Source of the DNA: Ectopseudomonas mendocina
GTDB taxonomy: Bacteria > Pseudomonadota > Gammaproteobacteria > Pseudomonadales > Pseudomonadaceae
Direction: 5' to 3'
Assembly: GCF_007049795.1 (NCBI RefSeq)
Contig: NZ_SCFY01000004.1
Span: 124,001 to 188,000, forward strand
DNA length: 64,000 nucleotides
Shown piece after piece: positions 51,607-59,461 of this stretch (positions are counted from its first letter, which is position 1; each line of letters starts with the position of its first letter). The notes beneath the pieces were generated by a model. The model made no database searches, had not been told where the DNA came from, and saw nothing but the letters and a program-made list of their open reading frames with translations. The position numbers and the translations under genes are program-made.

Positions 51607-52278
51607 CTAGCCCTGGATGTAGCGCAGCACCGCCTCGCAGATCATCGCCTTGTGGCGTTGCTTGACCTGTTCGTCAGGCAGATCGATCTGGAAGATCTCG
51701 CCAAATGTATGCCGGTTCGATACGCGGTAAAAACAGAACGAGCTCATCAGCAAGTGTACGTCCAGCACATTGATGCCTGGGCGGAACACGCCCTCTTCCT
51801 CGCCGCGGCGCAGGGTCTTGCCGAGGGTATCGAGCACCACGTTGCTCATCTGACGAATGACCGACGACTGCTTGACGTATTCGCCGTAGTGGATGTTCTC
51901 GATGCTGACGATGCGCACGAAGTCGACGTTGCGGTCATGATGATCGAAGGTGAATTCCACCAGCCGACGAATCGCCAGGACCGGCGGCAAGGACGCCAGA
52001 TCGAGGCGGCTCTCGGTACCGCGGATGTCGCCGTAGAGTTTGACCAGCACCTCGAGGTAGAGCTGCTCCTTGCTGCCGAAGTAGTAGTAGATCATCCGCT
52101 TGGAAGTGGCGGTGCGCTCGGCGATGGCATCCACCCGCGCCCCGGATAGCCCCTGCTGGACGAACTCCGTGATAGCAGCCTGGAGGATGCTCTCACGGGT
52201 TTTCTCAGGGTTGTTCTTACGTACCTTGCGCACCACCTCGGTCGGTGGTGGGTTCAGGTTGGCAACGGCTTCTGTCAT
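51607..52278 (-). CDS. TetR/AcrR-family regulator of the quinate/shikimate cluster
   Basis: 223 residues. The N-terminal helix-turn-helix reads RESILQAAITEFVQQGLSGA, then RVDAIAERTATSKRMIYYYF and GSKEQLYLEVLVKLYGDIR. The ligand domain (about 85-223) is of the common TetR_C type (HDRNVDFVRIVSIENIHYGE). It converges on the aroQ operon and follows quiC by 98 bp on the same strand. TAACYRGTTM palindromes occur before aroQ, quiC and the iclR/tct genes, so it probably represses them, with quinate, shikimate or protocatechuate as likely effector (inference). Confidence 0.88.
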   Translation of the reverse strand: MTEAVANLNPPPTEVVRKVRKNNPEKTRESILQAAITEFVQQGLSGARVDAIAERTATSKRMIYYYFGSKEQLYLEVLVKLYGDIRGTESRLDLASLPPVLAIRRLVEFTFDHHDRNVDFVRIVSIENIHYGEYVKQSSVIRQMSNVVLDTLGKTLRRGEEEGVFRPGINVLDVHLLMSSFCFYRVSNRHTFGEIFQIDLPDEQVKQRHKAMICEAVLRYIQG

Positions 52279-52376
52279 ACGGCAATGGTCTTTTTTATAG
52301 GTATTGGTGTACGGATTATGGCAGGCCGCACAGATACTGGGCAGCGCCCCCCCTCAGGGTCACCGTCAGACCAGAA

Positions 52377-54284
52377 TCAAAGCCTCGGTTTCTTCACCGC
52401 ACCGCTGCGCGCCTTGGCCATGGCCGCCAGGCGTACCGCGACGTTGGCCGCGCCATAGCCGACATAACCACCCTTGCGCTGAATGATCTCGAAGAAGAAG
52501 CGCTCCTCGAACGGCTCGGTGTAGACATGAAACAGCTCGCCGCCCTGAGCATCACGATCATAGAGCACGTTGTAGTAAGCCAGCTCGCTCAGGAACTCAT
52601 CGTCGAAATCGAAGCGCGCGGCCAGGTCGTCATAGTAGTTCAGCGGGATTTCCAGTAGCGGCACACCCGCTTCCTTGGCCCGCGCCACCTCGGCGAAGAT
52701 GTCCTCGCAGGAGAACGCGATGTGGTGCACACCGGAGCCCTGGTAGCTGGACAGCGCATGGGCAATGGCCGTGTTGCGGTTCTCCGAGATGTTCAGCGGC
52801 AGGCGAATCGAGCTGCAGCGACTGCGAATCGCGCGGCTTTTCACCAGGCCGTAGGGGTCGGGCAGGACCACTTCGTCGTCAGCCTCGAAGTCCAGCAGGC
52901 TCTTGTAGAACAGCACCCAGCTGTCCAGCGAATCGGCCGGCAATGCCAGGGCCATGTGGTCGATACGTTGCAGGCTGCCCGTGGCGGTAGCGGCCGGGTT
53001 CAGGCTGAAGTCGGTGTCATAGATGGTCTGGCCTTCACCAGCCTGCTCCACCAGATAAATCAGGCTGCCATCCGGAGCGCGTACAGCCGGCACCTCGCGC
53101 TCGTTCGGGCCGACCAGGCCACGATAGGGCTGGCCGCGATAATCGCAGGCACGCTGCAACGCATCGGCGCCATCTTTGACCCGCAATGCCGTGGCACACA
53201 GTGAAGGGCCATGGGACGCGAAGAAGTTGTGCGCGAAAGAGTAAGGCTCGGCGTTGAGCACGATATTGATATCGCCCTGACGCAGCAGGCTGACATCCTT
53301 GGAACGGTGCTGACCGGCGTGAGCGAAGCCCAGACGCTCCAGCCAACCGGCCAGGCGTGCACCCACCGCCTCATCGACGGCGAACTCGAGGAACTCGATA
53401 CCAGCGTAGGGATGGGCCGCCGGCGGAGTGAACAGCACGCCCGGCTCGATCTGATGCCCCTCTTTCTCGAGACGCTTGTGGGTCTTTTCCTCGAGGTAGA
53501 GCAATGAGCGCAGGCCATCGGCCGCGTTCTGCCGCGGCGGTGCGGCGCGGAAGCCATCGTTGAAGATCTCCAGCGACAGCGGGCCGCGATAGCCAGTACG
53601 CAGGATCGGCGCGAGGAAACCGGCCAGGTCGAACTCGCCCTGCCCCGGGAAGCAGCGAAAATGGCGGCTCCACTCCAACACGTCCATCGCCAGGATCGGC
53701 GCGTCAGCCATTTGCACGAAGAAAATCTTGTCCCCGGGAATCTCGGCGATGGCGCTCGGGTCGCCCTTGAGCGACAGGGTATGGAAGCTGTCGAGGATCA
53801 TCCCGACGGCCGAGTGATCGGCCTGGCGCACCAGGTTCCACACTTGCTGATAGGTGTTTACGTGACGCCCCCAGGCCAGCGCTTCATAGCCGATACGCAG
53901 GCCGCGTGCACCGGCGCGCTCACCCAGCAGACGCAGGTCATCGACAAGGATTTCTTCGTCGCCCAGCGAATCGGCGGCGACGTTACTGCACACCAGAACC
54001 AGGTCGGTGCCCAGTTCCTGCATCAGGTCGAACTTGCGCTCGGCGCGGTCGATGTTGCGCTGCAGACGATCACGGCGGCAGCCTTCGAAGTCGCGAAATG
54101 GCTGGAACAGGGTAATGGCGATGCCAAGGTCGGCGCAGCGCTTGCGAATCTCGGTAGGGCTGCCGTCGTAATAGAGGAGGTCGTTCTCGAAGATTTCCAC
54201 ACCGTCGAAACCGGCCGCGGCGATGGCTTCAAGTTTCTCTGGCAGGGTACCGCTGAGGGAAACGGTGGCAATTGAACGCTGCAT
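52377..54284 (-). CDS. quiC: 3-Dehydroshikimate dehydratase QuiC type (TIM barrel + HPPD-like)
   Basis: 635-residue fusion that turns 3-dehydroshikimate into protocatechuate. The N-terminal xylose-isomerase-like TIM barrel (about 1-280) reads SIATVSLSGTLPEKLEAIAA, GFDGVEIFENDLLYYDG, then MILDSFHTLSLKGD and GPLSLEIFNDGF with metal-binding acids. The C-terminal half is a 4-hydroxyphenylpyruvate dioxygenase-like fold with the ligands in RIDHMALALP, GVHHIAFSCEDIF and FFFEIIQRKGG. I chose ATG 54284 (MQRSIATVSLSG); an upstream start adds 24 atypical residues. Both the TetR-type and IclR-type palindromes lie in its leader. Confidence 0.93.
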   Translation of the reverse strand: MQRSIATVSLSGTLPEKLEAIAAAGFDGVEIFENDLLYYDGSPTEIRKRCADLGIAITLFQPFRDFEGCRRDRLQRNIDRAERKFDLMQELGTDLVLVCSNVAADSLGDEEILVDDLRLLGERAGARGLRIGYEALAWGRHVNTYQQVWNLVRQADHSAVGMILDSFHTLSLKGDPSAIAEIPGDKIFFVQMADAPILAMDVLEWSRHFRCFPGQGEFDLAGFLAPILRTGYRGPLSLEIFNDGFRAAPPRQNAADGLRSLLYLEEKTHKRLEKEGHQIEPGVLFTPPAAHPYAGIEFLEFAVDEAVGARLAGWLERLGFAHAGQHRSKDVSLLRQGDINIVLNAEPYSFAHNFFASHGPSLCATALRVKDGADALQRACDYRGQPYRGLVGPNEREVPAVRAPDGSLIYLVEQAGEGQTIYDTDFSLNPAATATGSLQRIDHMALALPADSLDSWVLFYKSLLDFEADDEVVLPDPYGLVKSRAIRSRCSSIRLPLNISENRNTAIAHALSSYQGSGVHHIAFSCEDIFAEVARAKEAGVPLLEIPLNYYDDLAARFDFDDEFLSELAYYNVLYDRDAQGGELFHVYTEPFEERFFFEIIQRKGGYVGYGAANVAVRLAAMAKARSGAVKKPRL

Positions 54285-54438
54285 AGACGGCTCCGGGCTA
54301 AGGCGGCGCCGTGGCGGGCAAAGTGAGGGAGGCAAGACGCGCTCATGAGCCCTCACTCGGCCGGTTGGTCGGCGCTCATGGATTGTTCGTAGCCTGGATT
54401 ATTGGCAGGGGCGGGAATATCGGCAATTCAAAATGAAC

Positions 54439-54448
54439 GAACTGGTTA
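54439..54448. promoter_or_regulatory. TAACYRGTTM operator before quiC (probable TetR site)
   Basis: GAACTGGTTA (complement TAACCAGTTC), about 155 bp upstream of the quiC start and 6 bp from the perfect palindrome at 54455. Confidence 0.5.
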
Positions 54449-54454
54449 GTTTTC

Positions 54455-54471
54455 TGTTCGATTATCGAACA
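54455..54471. promoter_or_regulatory. TGTTCGATTATCGAACA palindrome before quiC (probable IclR site)
   Basis: Perfect 8+1+8 palindrome. It recurs with one change at 58566. It resembles the GTTCGAT-centred sites of IclR-type regulators of aromatic catabolism such as PcaR. It lies at the very end of the DMT transporter gene. Confidence 0.55.
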
Positions 54472-54472
54472 C

Positions 54473-55360
54473 CTATGTTTTCTGACGCCCTCGCCCATTC
54501 TGCCAGGCCGCCGCCAGACCACTGAGGCAGATGATGAGAATACCGACCAGCGCGGTGCTGTCCGGCTGATGCTGGAACACCAACAAACCCAGCAGCCCGG
54601 CGAAGATGATCTGCCCATAGCCGAACGGAGCCAGCATCGCCGGCGCCGCGTAACGGAAGGAATGCGTCAGCAGCAAGTGTGCGGCCATGCCACAGCCCCC
54701 CAACGCCAGCATCATCAGCCCATGCGTGACGCTGGGTATCTGCCAGAAGAACGGCACCAGCAGGCTTATCACCAGGGTGTTGACCAGCCCGGCGAAGAAG
54801 TTGCTGGTGGTGGCGCTGTCCACGGTACTAAGGCGCCGAGTCAGTATCTGATAGAGACTGAAGCACAGTGCAGCGCTCAGCGGTAACAACACCGCCGGGG
54901 TGAACAGATCGCCACCGGGATGGACGATGATCATCACGCCGACAAAGCCAACGATCACCGCGACCCACTGCCCGCGGCTGACCTTCTCGCCCAGCAGCGG
55001 CACCGACAGGGCAGTCACCAGCAAGGGGGCGAGGAAGATCACCGACGTTGCTTCAGCCAACGGCATGAACATCAGGCCCGTGGTGAACAGCAGGCTGACG
55101 CCAAGCAGGCTGAGCGCCCGCAACACCTGTAAACCGGGACGCTTGGTGCGAAGCACGCGCAAGCCCGACTGTGGCAGGAAGATGCCGGCCATCAACAGTG
55201 TATGCACGACGTAGCGTGCCCAGACGATCAGGACGATAGGATAGAAGCCGGACAGGTACTTGGAAATCGCATCGTGACTGGCGAACAGAAAGGTCGCCAG
55301 CACCATCAGCGCAATGCCCTTGAGTGGATGATTGACGCCGGATAGCGGTTTGGAGCTCAT
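54473..55360 (-). CDS. DMT-family (EamA) transporter
   Basis: 295-residue inner-membrane protein with two EamA repeats and about ten membrane helices (GIALMVLATFLFASHDAISK; VLRALSLLGVSLLFTTGLMF; second repeat from PAVLLPLSAALCFSLYQIL). The substrate is not predictable; its place between quiC and the isomerase gene suggests export or import of a hydroaromatic or related metabolite. I chose ATG 55360 (MSSKPLSGVNHPLKG); a start ten codons upstream is possible. A hairpin separates it from the isomerase gene. Confidence 0.88.
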   Translation of the reverse strand: MSSKPLSGVNHPLKGIALMVLATFLFASHDAISKYLSGFYPIVLIVWARYVVHTLLMAGIFLPQSGLRVLRTKRPGLQVLRALSLLGVSLLFTTGLMFMPLAEATSVIFLAPLLVTALSVPLLGEKVSRGQWVAVIVGFVGVMIIVHPGGDLFTPAVLLPLSAALCFSLYQILTRRLSTVDSATTSNFFAGLVNTLVISLLVPFFWQIPSVTHGLMMLALGGCGMAAHLLLTHSFRYAAPAMLAPFGYGQIIFAGLLGLLVFQHQPDSTALVGILIICLSGLAAAWQNGRGRQKT

Positions 55361-55430
55361 GGGATACTCGGGATGCGGCAAGCCGCGCAACCATAGATAG
55401 GTAGCTAACTATACAGACCGCCATATCGTG

Positions 55431-55477
55431 CCGCCTATGACCCGCGTGACAGTATTCGACCCGCGGGTGACAGGCGG
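55431..55477 (-). terminator. Hairpin between isomerase and DMT transporter genes
   Basis: CCGCCT (55431-55436) and ACCCGCG (55440-55446) pair with CGCGGGT (55462-55468) and AGGCGG (55472-55477). No T tract follows on the minus strand, so this is a weak terminator or processing site. Confidence 0.4.
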
Positions 55478-55487
55478 CATCGAGGCG

Positions 55488-56303
55488 CTACAAGCGCTCC
55501 AGCAGTCGCAGGGTCTTGTCCATGGCCATCTGCGCCCGCTGCAGCGCGCTGACGCCCTGCTCGAGCAGTTGCCGTGTAGGTATTTCCAGGCTCAGGGCAA
55601 TACTCGGCGGCAGCGCACGCAGCAGACCTAGCAAGTCGCTGTCGCCATCACCGGGGAAACGCCGTTCGTTGCGCGCCTGGCGCAAGATCTCGTCCATGTC
55701 ATCCGGACGCGGGCCGTTGACATCACACAGTTGCGCGTAACGCATGCGTTCGGCCGGCACCTGCGCCAGGTCCGCCAGGCTCGAACCCGAGCGATCGAAG
55801 TGGAAGGCATCGACCAGAATGCAGCCGTTAGGCCGGTTGGCCGCATCGACAATGCGCTTGGCCTGGGTCAGGTCACGCGCATTGGTCCAGGGCATGAACT
55901 CCAAATGCGGGAACAAACCAAATGGCGCGGCCAGGTCACAGACGGCGGCGAAATTGTCGGTCAGGCGCGCTTCGTCCGGGTCGTTGCCAGCGATCAATAC
56001 GTCTGTAGCGCCAAACTCGGCGCCCACGTCGAAGATGGCCTCGAAGTCGCTGACCCGGGTATCGGGCTTCAGACGCAGAATCTCGATATCCGCCACCTTG
56101 ATCCCGGTATCGCGCAGGCGCTTGAGCGTCTGTGCGCGTAATCCGGCATCAGCCATCAACGGAAAGTGATGCTCCTCGGCCGTGGCCGGCACCAGGCGCA
56201 GGCCCACATGACTGTAGCCAGTGCGCGCGGCGATATCGACCATTTCCGGCGGTGAAACTTCGAGGACGGTGAGGGCAGCCAGGGACAGAATACGTTCGCT
56301 CAT
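55488..56303 (-). CDS. Sugar phosphate isomerase/epimerase (TIM barrel)
   Basis: 271-residue xylose-isomerase-like TIM barrel (AP_endonuc_2 fold): LAALTVLEVSPPEMVDIAAR, TGYSHVGLRLVP, then LFPHLEFMPWTNARDLTQAK, GCILVDAFHFDRSG and SIALSLEIPTRQ, with the metal-binding Glu/Asp/His positions in place. It is cytoplasmic. The substrate is unknown; such proteins include inosose dehydratases, epimerases and dehydroshikimate dehydratases. It starts at ATG 56303, 13 bp after the Gfo/Idh gene, and is probably part of one catabolic operon with it. Confidence 0.85.
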   Translation of the reverse strand: MSERILSLAALTVLEVSPPEMVDIAARTGYSHVGLRLVPATAEEHHFPLMADAGLRAQTLKRLRDTGIKVADIEILRLKPDTRVSDFEAIFDVGAEFGATDVLIAGNDPDEARLTDNFAAVCDLAAPFGLFPHLEFMPWTNARDLTQAKRIVDAANRPNGCILVDAFHFDRSGSSLADLAQVPAERMRYAQLCDVNGPRPDDMDEILRQARNERRFPGDGDSDLLGLLRALPPSIALSLEIPTRQLLEQGVSALQRAQMAMDKTLRLLERL

Positions 56304-56316
56304 GATGACTCTCGAA

Positions 56317-57366
56317 TCAGATAGTTTCAGGGTTACAGGCCTGCCCACTCTCCGCCGCCTGGCGGATGGCCTCGACCAGTGCCAAGGTACGACCGGCATC
56401 GGCGGCGCTGACCAGCGGCTGAGCCTGGCCTTGGGCAACTGCGATGAAATGCAGCAACTGACGGCGCAAGACTTCGCCGGCATCGAAACCTTCCTGCACC
56501 TGCAACAACGGCTGGTGCCAGCCGGCGCCGTCCTCGGCGTAGTGCCAGCGCTTGAGCTGCGGAATGCTCAGGGCGCCGCGCGTACCGGCGAGCAGGTAGC
56601 AGGGCTGGTCGGCCTGGCGCGGATAGACCGGGTTCTCGCCGGAATCCAGCTCCCAGCTCCAGGGCGCGGCAACGGCGTCGGAGCCAGTCAGGCTGCCCAG
56701 CGCACCACTCTCGAACTGCAACAGCACCACCGCGCTGTCCTCGTTGGCGAAGCCGCGCACGCCATTGCTGGTGATGGCTTGCACCTGGCGCACCTCACCA
56801 CACAGATGGCGCAGCAGGTCGAGGTCATGAATCAGGTTGGTCAGCAACATGCCGGCCCCGGCTTCGCGGCGCCAGGCAATGTCGTAGTAGCTGTCGGGCT
56901 TTTGCACCTGCCACAACGCGGTCACCATGGTCAGTCGACCGAGACTGCCCTGCTCGATCAGCTCGCGGGCGCGGGCGATCAATGGATTATGTCGACGATG
57001 GTGGCCAACCAGTACCGGCACACCGGAACGCTCGCTGGCAGCGACCAGCTCACGCACCTCGTCCAGATGCACGCCCACCGGTTTCTCCAGGAGGACCGGT
57101 ACGCCAGCGGCGATGCAATCGAGCGCCGTGCTGACGTGCAGTGCGTTGGGGTTAGCGACGATCACCGCCTCAGGTCGCGCCTGCTCCAGCATCTGCAAGT
57201 GATCGGCGAAATACGGCACGCCGCATTCAGCCGCGAAGTCAGCCGCTTGCGGGCCTGGATCGGCGATGGCACAAAGTCGCGCCTCGGTCAGAGCCTGCAG
57301 GTGTTGGTAGTGCTGACGGCCCATGACACCGGCGCCGATCAGGGCAATACGCAAAGGGGAAGTCAC
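56317..57366 (-). CDS. Gfo/Idh/MocA-family oxidoreductase
   Basis: 349-residue NAD(P)-dependent dehydrogenase. The N-terminal Rossmann fold has RIALIGAGVMGRQHYQHLQ, AVIVANPNALH and the family lysine in GVPVLLEKPVGVHLDEV. The C-terminal domain has the usual sheet, with DLIHDLDLLRHLCGEV and AITSNGVRGFANEDSAVVLL. Likely substrate is a polyol, sugar acid or cyclitol. It is the first gene of a pair with the TIM-barrel protein and lies between that and the IclR regulator. A GAACT-C-AGTTC palindrome stands 73 bp upstream. Confidence 0.9.
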   Translation of the reverse strand: MTSPLRIALIGAGVMGRQHYQHLQALTEARLCAIADPGPQAADFAAECGVPYFADHLQMLEQARPEAVIVANPNALHVSTALDCIAAGVPVLLEKPVGVHLDEVRELVAASERSGVPVLVGHHRRHNPLIARARELIEQGSLGRLTMVTALWQVQKPDSYYDIAWRREAGAGMLLTNLIHDLDLLRHLCGEVRQVQAITSNGVRGFANEDSAVVLLQFESGALGSLTGSDAVAAPWSWELDSGENPVYPRQADQPCYLLAGTRGALSIPQLKRWHYAEDGAGWHQPLLQVQEGFDAGEVLRRQLLHFIAVAQGQAQPLVSAADAGRTLALVEAIRQAAESGQACNPETI

Positions 57367-57438
57367 GCGGCGATCCTCTTGTTGTCGTTCTCACGCAAGC
57401 GCACCGAATGCATCAGGCGCAGACCTTTTTAATATTTA

Positions 57439-57449
57439 GAACTCAGTTC
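57439..57449. promoter_or_regulatory. GAACTCAGTTC palindrome upstream of the Gfo/Idh gene
   Basis: A 5+1+5 perfect palindrome; extending outward, 10 of 13 positions match. Position suggests an operator of the IclR or another regulator. Confidence 0.3.
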
Positions 57450-57556
57450 CGAAATTTACGCAAGACGAAAATACAGAGGAGTTTTGCGCGGTACGGAAAC
57501 GTCGTAGGGTGTGCCGTGCGCACCGAAACCGGCAAAGGAATCGGACTCGACAGGCC

Positions 57557-57611
57557 GTAGCAGCGGCCTCTGCAGCGAATCACCGTGCTTCGCGGCTGAA
57601 GCCGCTCCTAC
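57557..57611. repeat. REP-like hairpin (GTAGCAGCGGCC ... CCGCTCCTAC)
   Basis: Arms 57557-57579 and 57589-57611 form a long imperfect hairpin of the Pseudomonas type that begins GTAGCAGCGGCC and ends GAAGCCGCTCCTAC. It lies between the Gfo/Idh and IclR genes, just after the IclR stop. Confidence 0.7.
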
Positions 57612-57646
57612 AATGACGTGGCCGTGGGCGTGTCGCTTCTAGCCGA

Positions 57647-58423
57647 TCAGGCAAACAACTCGGAGGCAGGGCTGGCAGCGGACAACTCGTCGGCAGCAGC
57701 CAGCAGATCTGCGGCCAGCTCGTGCATGCGCGCAAGCGGCAAACGTGCGCTCGGGCCGGCGATGCTGAGCACACCGATCACCCGACCATCACGCGGGTCA
57801 CGCACCACGGCAGCCAGCGCTGCGGTGCCGATCGACGAACTTTCCATGACCCAGGCATAACTCTGCTGACGCGCCAGAGCCAGGCGCTGCAGCAACTCCT
57901 GCTCGTTGCGTGGCGCATTTGGGCCGACGTCGGCAGGGTCGGCGATACCCTGCCGCGCCACCAACGCCAACGCTTCTGCATCGCTCATACTGGCCAGCCA
58001 GGCGTGCCCGGATGCGGTGTAGAACAGCGGCGCGTCACGCCCCATGTCAGGGTCGTAGCGCAGGCCGGAACGGGCGCCCTGGCTCTTGGCAATCCAGGTC
58101 TGGCGCTCGCCCTCGATCACGCCAAGGCGTACCAGCTCGCCGCTGGTTTCGGCCAGGCCATCGAGAATCGGCTGCACCACATCAGCGCCGCTGTTGGTCA
58201 GATAGCGAAAGCCCAGCGCCACCAGTTTGGTGGAAAGCCGATAGCGACTGGTGAGCGCATCCTGGCGTACGTAACCCAGGCGAATCAGCTCGGCGAGCAT
58301 GCGATGCGTGGCGCTCTTGGGAATATCCAGCTCATCGGCCAGCGCCTGCATCTGCACGCCACGGGCGTCGCGAGTGAGGCTTTCGAGAAGGCTGAGCGCG
58401 CGTTCGATCTGACTGCCGGCCAT
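57647..58423 (-). CDS. IclR-family transcriptional regulator
   Basis: 258 residues. The N-terminal winged helix reads ALSLLESLTRDARGVQMQAL, then ADELDIPKSATHRMLAELIR. The C-terminal effector domain (about 80-250) has GLRYDPDMGRDAPLFYTASG and HAWLASMSDAEALAL. It is divergent from tctBAC. TGTTCGRTTATCGAACA palindromes at 58566 and 54455 are the likely binding sites, since IclR proteins of aromatic catabolism bind similar sequences. It may act as activator or repressor; the effector is unknown. Confidence 0.9.
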   Translation of the reverse strand: MAGSQIERALSLLESLTRDARGVQMQALADELDIPKSATHRMLAELIRLGYVRQDALTSRYRLSTKLVALGFRYLTNSGADVVQPILDGLAETSGELVRLGVIEGERQTWIAKSQGARSGLRYDPDMGRDAPLFYTASGHAWLASMSDAEALALVARQGIADPADVGPNAPRNEQELLQRLALARQQSYAWVMESSSIGTAALAAVVRDPRDGRVIGVLSIAGPSARLPLARMHELAADLLAAADELSAASPASELFA

Positions 58424-58550
58424 GAGAGAGTCCTGGAAAATTTGCGCCGATTCTAAGAGACAAGCGCCCGCCGATGCGAGCCAGACGCACGCCTGCCTCT
58501 GGATGCAGGGACGCGGACGCGCGATACTGCCGACGCGACGCGTAATGTAC

Positions 58551-58560
58551 TAACTGGTTC
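58551..58560. promoter_or_regulatory. TAACYRGTTM operator in the iclR-tctB region
   Basis: TAACTGGTTC, 5 bp before the IclR-type palindrome at 58566, the same pairing of two sites as before quiC. Confidence 0.5.
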
Positions 58561-58565
58561 GTTCT

Positions 58566-58582
58566 TGTTCGGTTATCGAACA
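58566..58582. promoter_or_regulatory. TGTTCGGTTATCGAACA palindrome (probable IclR site)
   Basis: Differs at one position from the perfect palindrome at 54455. It is about 143 bp upstream of the iclR start and about 395 bp upstream of tctB. Confidence 0.55.
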
Positions 58583-58977
58583 GAACCCCGTTTAGCGAAT
58601 TGAAATGGCCAGCCTGGTCGGCTCACTATTCCGACCACGCCTGAAAACGAAGCGATCTTCTGCCTGGTGCATCACGCTTCGAATGTTTCAGCAGCCAATA
58701 AATATAAGAAGGTCAATTGTCATGTCACAGCCTATGCACCTGCGTGCCCCGGCCTCCCATGCCACAGCCAGGGCCACTCCTTGCCCGGCCACCAGCTCGT
58801 TGCTCGACGACTGGTCATCCCTATCGACGCTAGCCATGCCCGTCCTCGCCCCTGCCTGTCATGACATGCACAGGAGCTTCCGGCCGCGCCTGATCAGCTC
58901 GCTGCTTGCCAGACTGCTACCTGCGCGCAAAGCCTGACTCAGCCCCTTACCCTCCCCCATTCTGTCGGAGCGATAGC
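58583..58977. other. Long leader of the tct operon
   Basis: 395 bp between the operators and tctB. A 71-codon frame from ATG 58721 to 58937 (MSQPMHLRAPASHATARATP onward) has a weak ribosome site (AAGG) but low-complexity composition. I do not count it as a gene. The rest may be an untranslated leader. I see no known riboswitch. Confidence 0.35.
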
Positions 58978-59448
58978 ATGAACAAGACAGACAAGATGCT
59001 GGTCGGCGAGCGCACGTTCTGCGCTCTGCTGCTGGTGTTCAGCCTGGTGATCTTCTACCTGGCCTACCAGATTTCCGGCTTCTCCTCGGCCAACTCTCCA
59101 GGCGCCTTTCCTATCGGCGTGGCGCTGGTGATGATCCTGTCGGCGGTGAAGATTACCTTCGAACTGGTTGGCAAGGCACGGCCCGACTGCAGTGGCTGGC
59201 TCGATGCCTTCCAGCAGTTCCGTAGCCAGCACTTCCCCAAAGCTGTGCTGATCTTTGGCCTGCTGGCCGTGACGTACCTGGCGGCTATTCAGTGGGTCAG
59301 TTTCTACGTCAGCACCTTCCTTTTCCTGGTGCTGTCGATCGTCTACCTGCGCAATGGCCGCGTTCTCAACGCCATCCTGATCGCAGCTGTGTTGCTGGTG
59401 CTGATCTATCTGCTGTTCAGCCTGGCCTTCAGCGTTTACCTGCCATAA
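58978..59448 (+). CDS. tctB: Tripartite tricarboxylate transporter, small membrane subunit TctB
   Basis: 156-residue inner-membrane protein with four hydrophobic segments (FCALLLVFSLVIFYLAYQIS; GAFPIGVALVMILSAVKITF; AVLIFGLLAVTYLAAIQWV; AILIAAVLLVLIYLLFSLAF). TctB partners with TctA in secondary uptake of a carboxylate captured by TctC. I chose ATG 58978 (MNKTDKMLVGE), preceded by CGGAG. It is separated from tctA by 13 bp. Confidence 0.9.
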   Translation: MNKTDKMLVGERTFCALLLVFSLVIFYLAYQISGFSSANSPGAFPIGVALVMILSAVKITFELVGKARPDCSGWLDAFQQFRSQHFPKAVLIFGLLAVTYLAAIQWVSFYVSTFLFLVLSIVYLRNGRVLNAILIAAVLLVLIYLLFSLAFSVYLP

Positions 59449-59461
59449 CGAGGCACCCGAG

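Noticed and set aside
58605..58937. Frame of 110 codons in the tct leader
   Set aside because: Ser/Ala/Pro/Arg-rich, no clear start signal, no recognised family; kept as non-coding leader.
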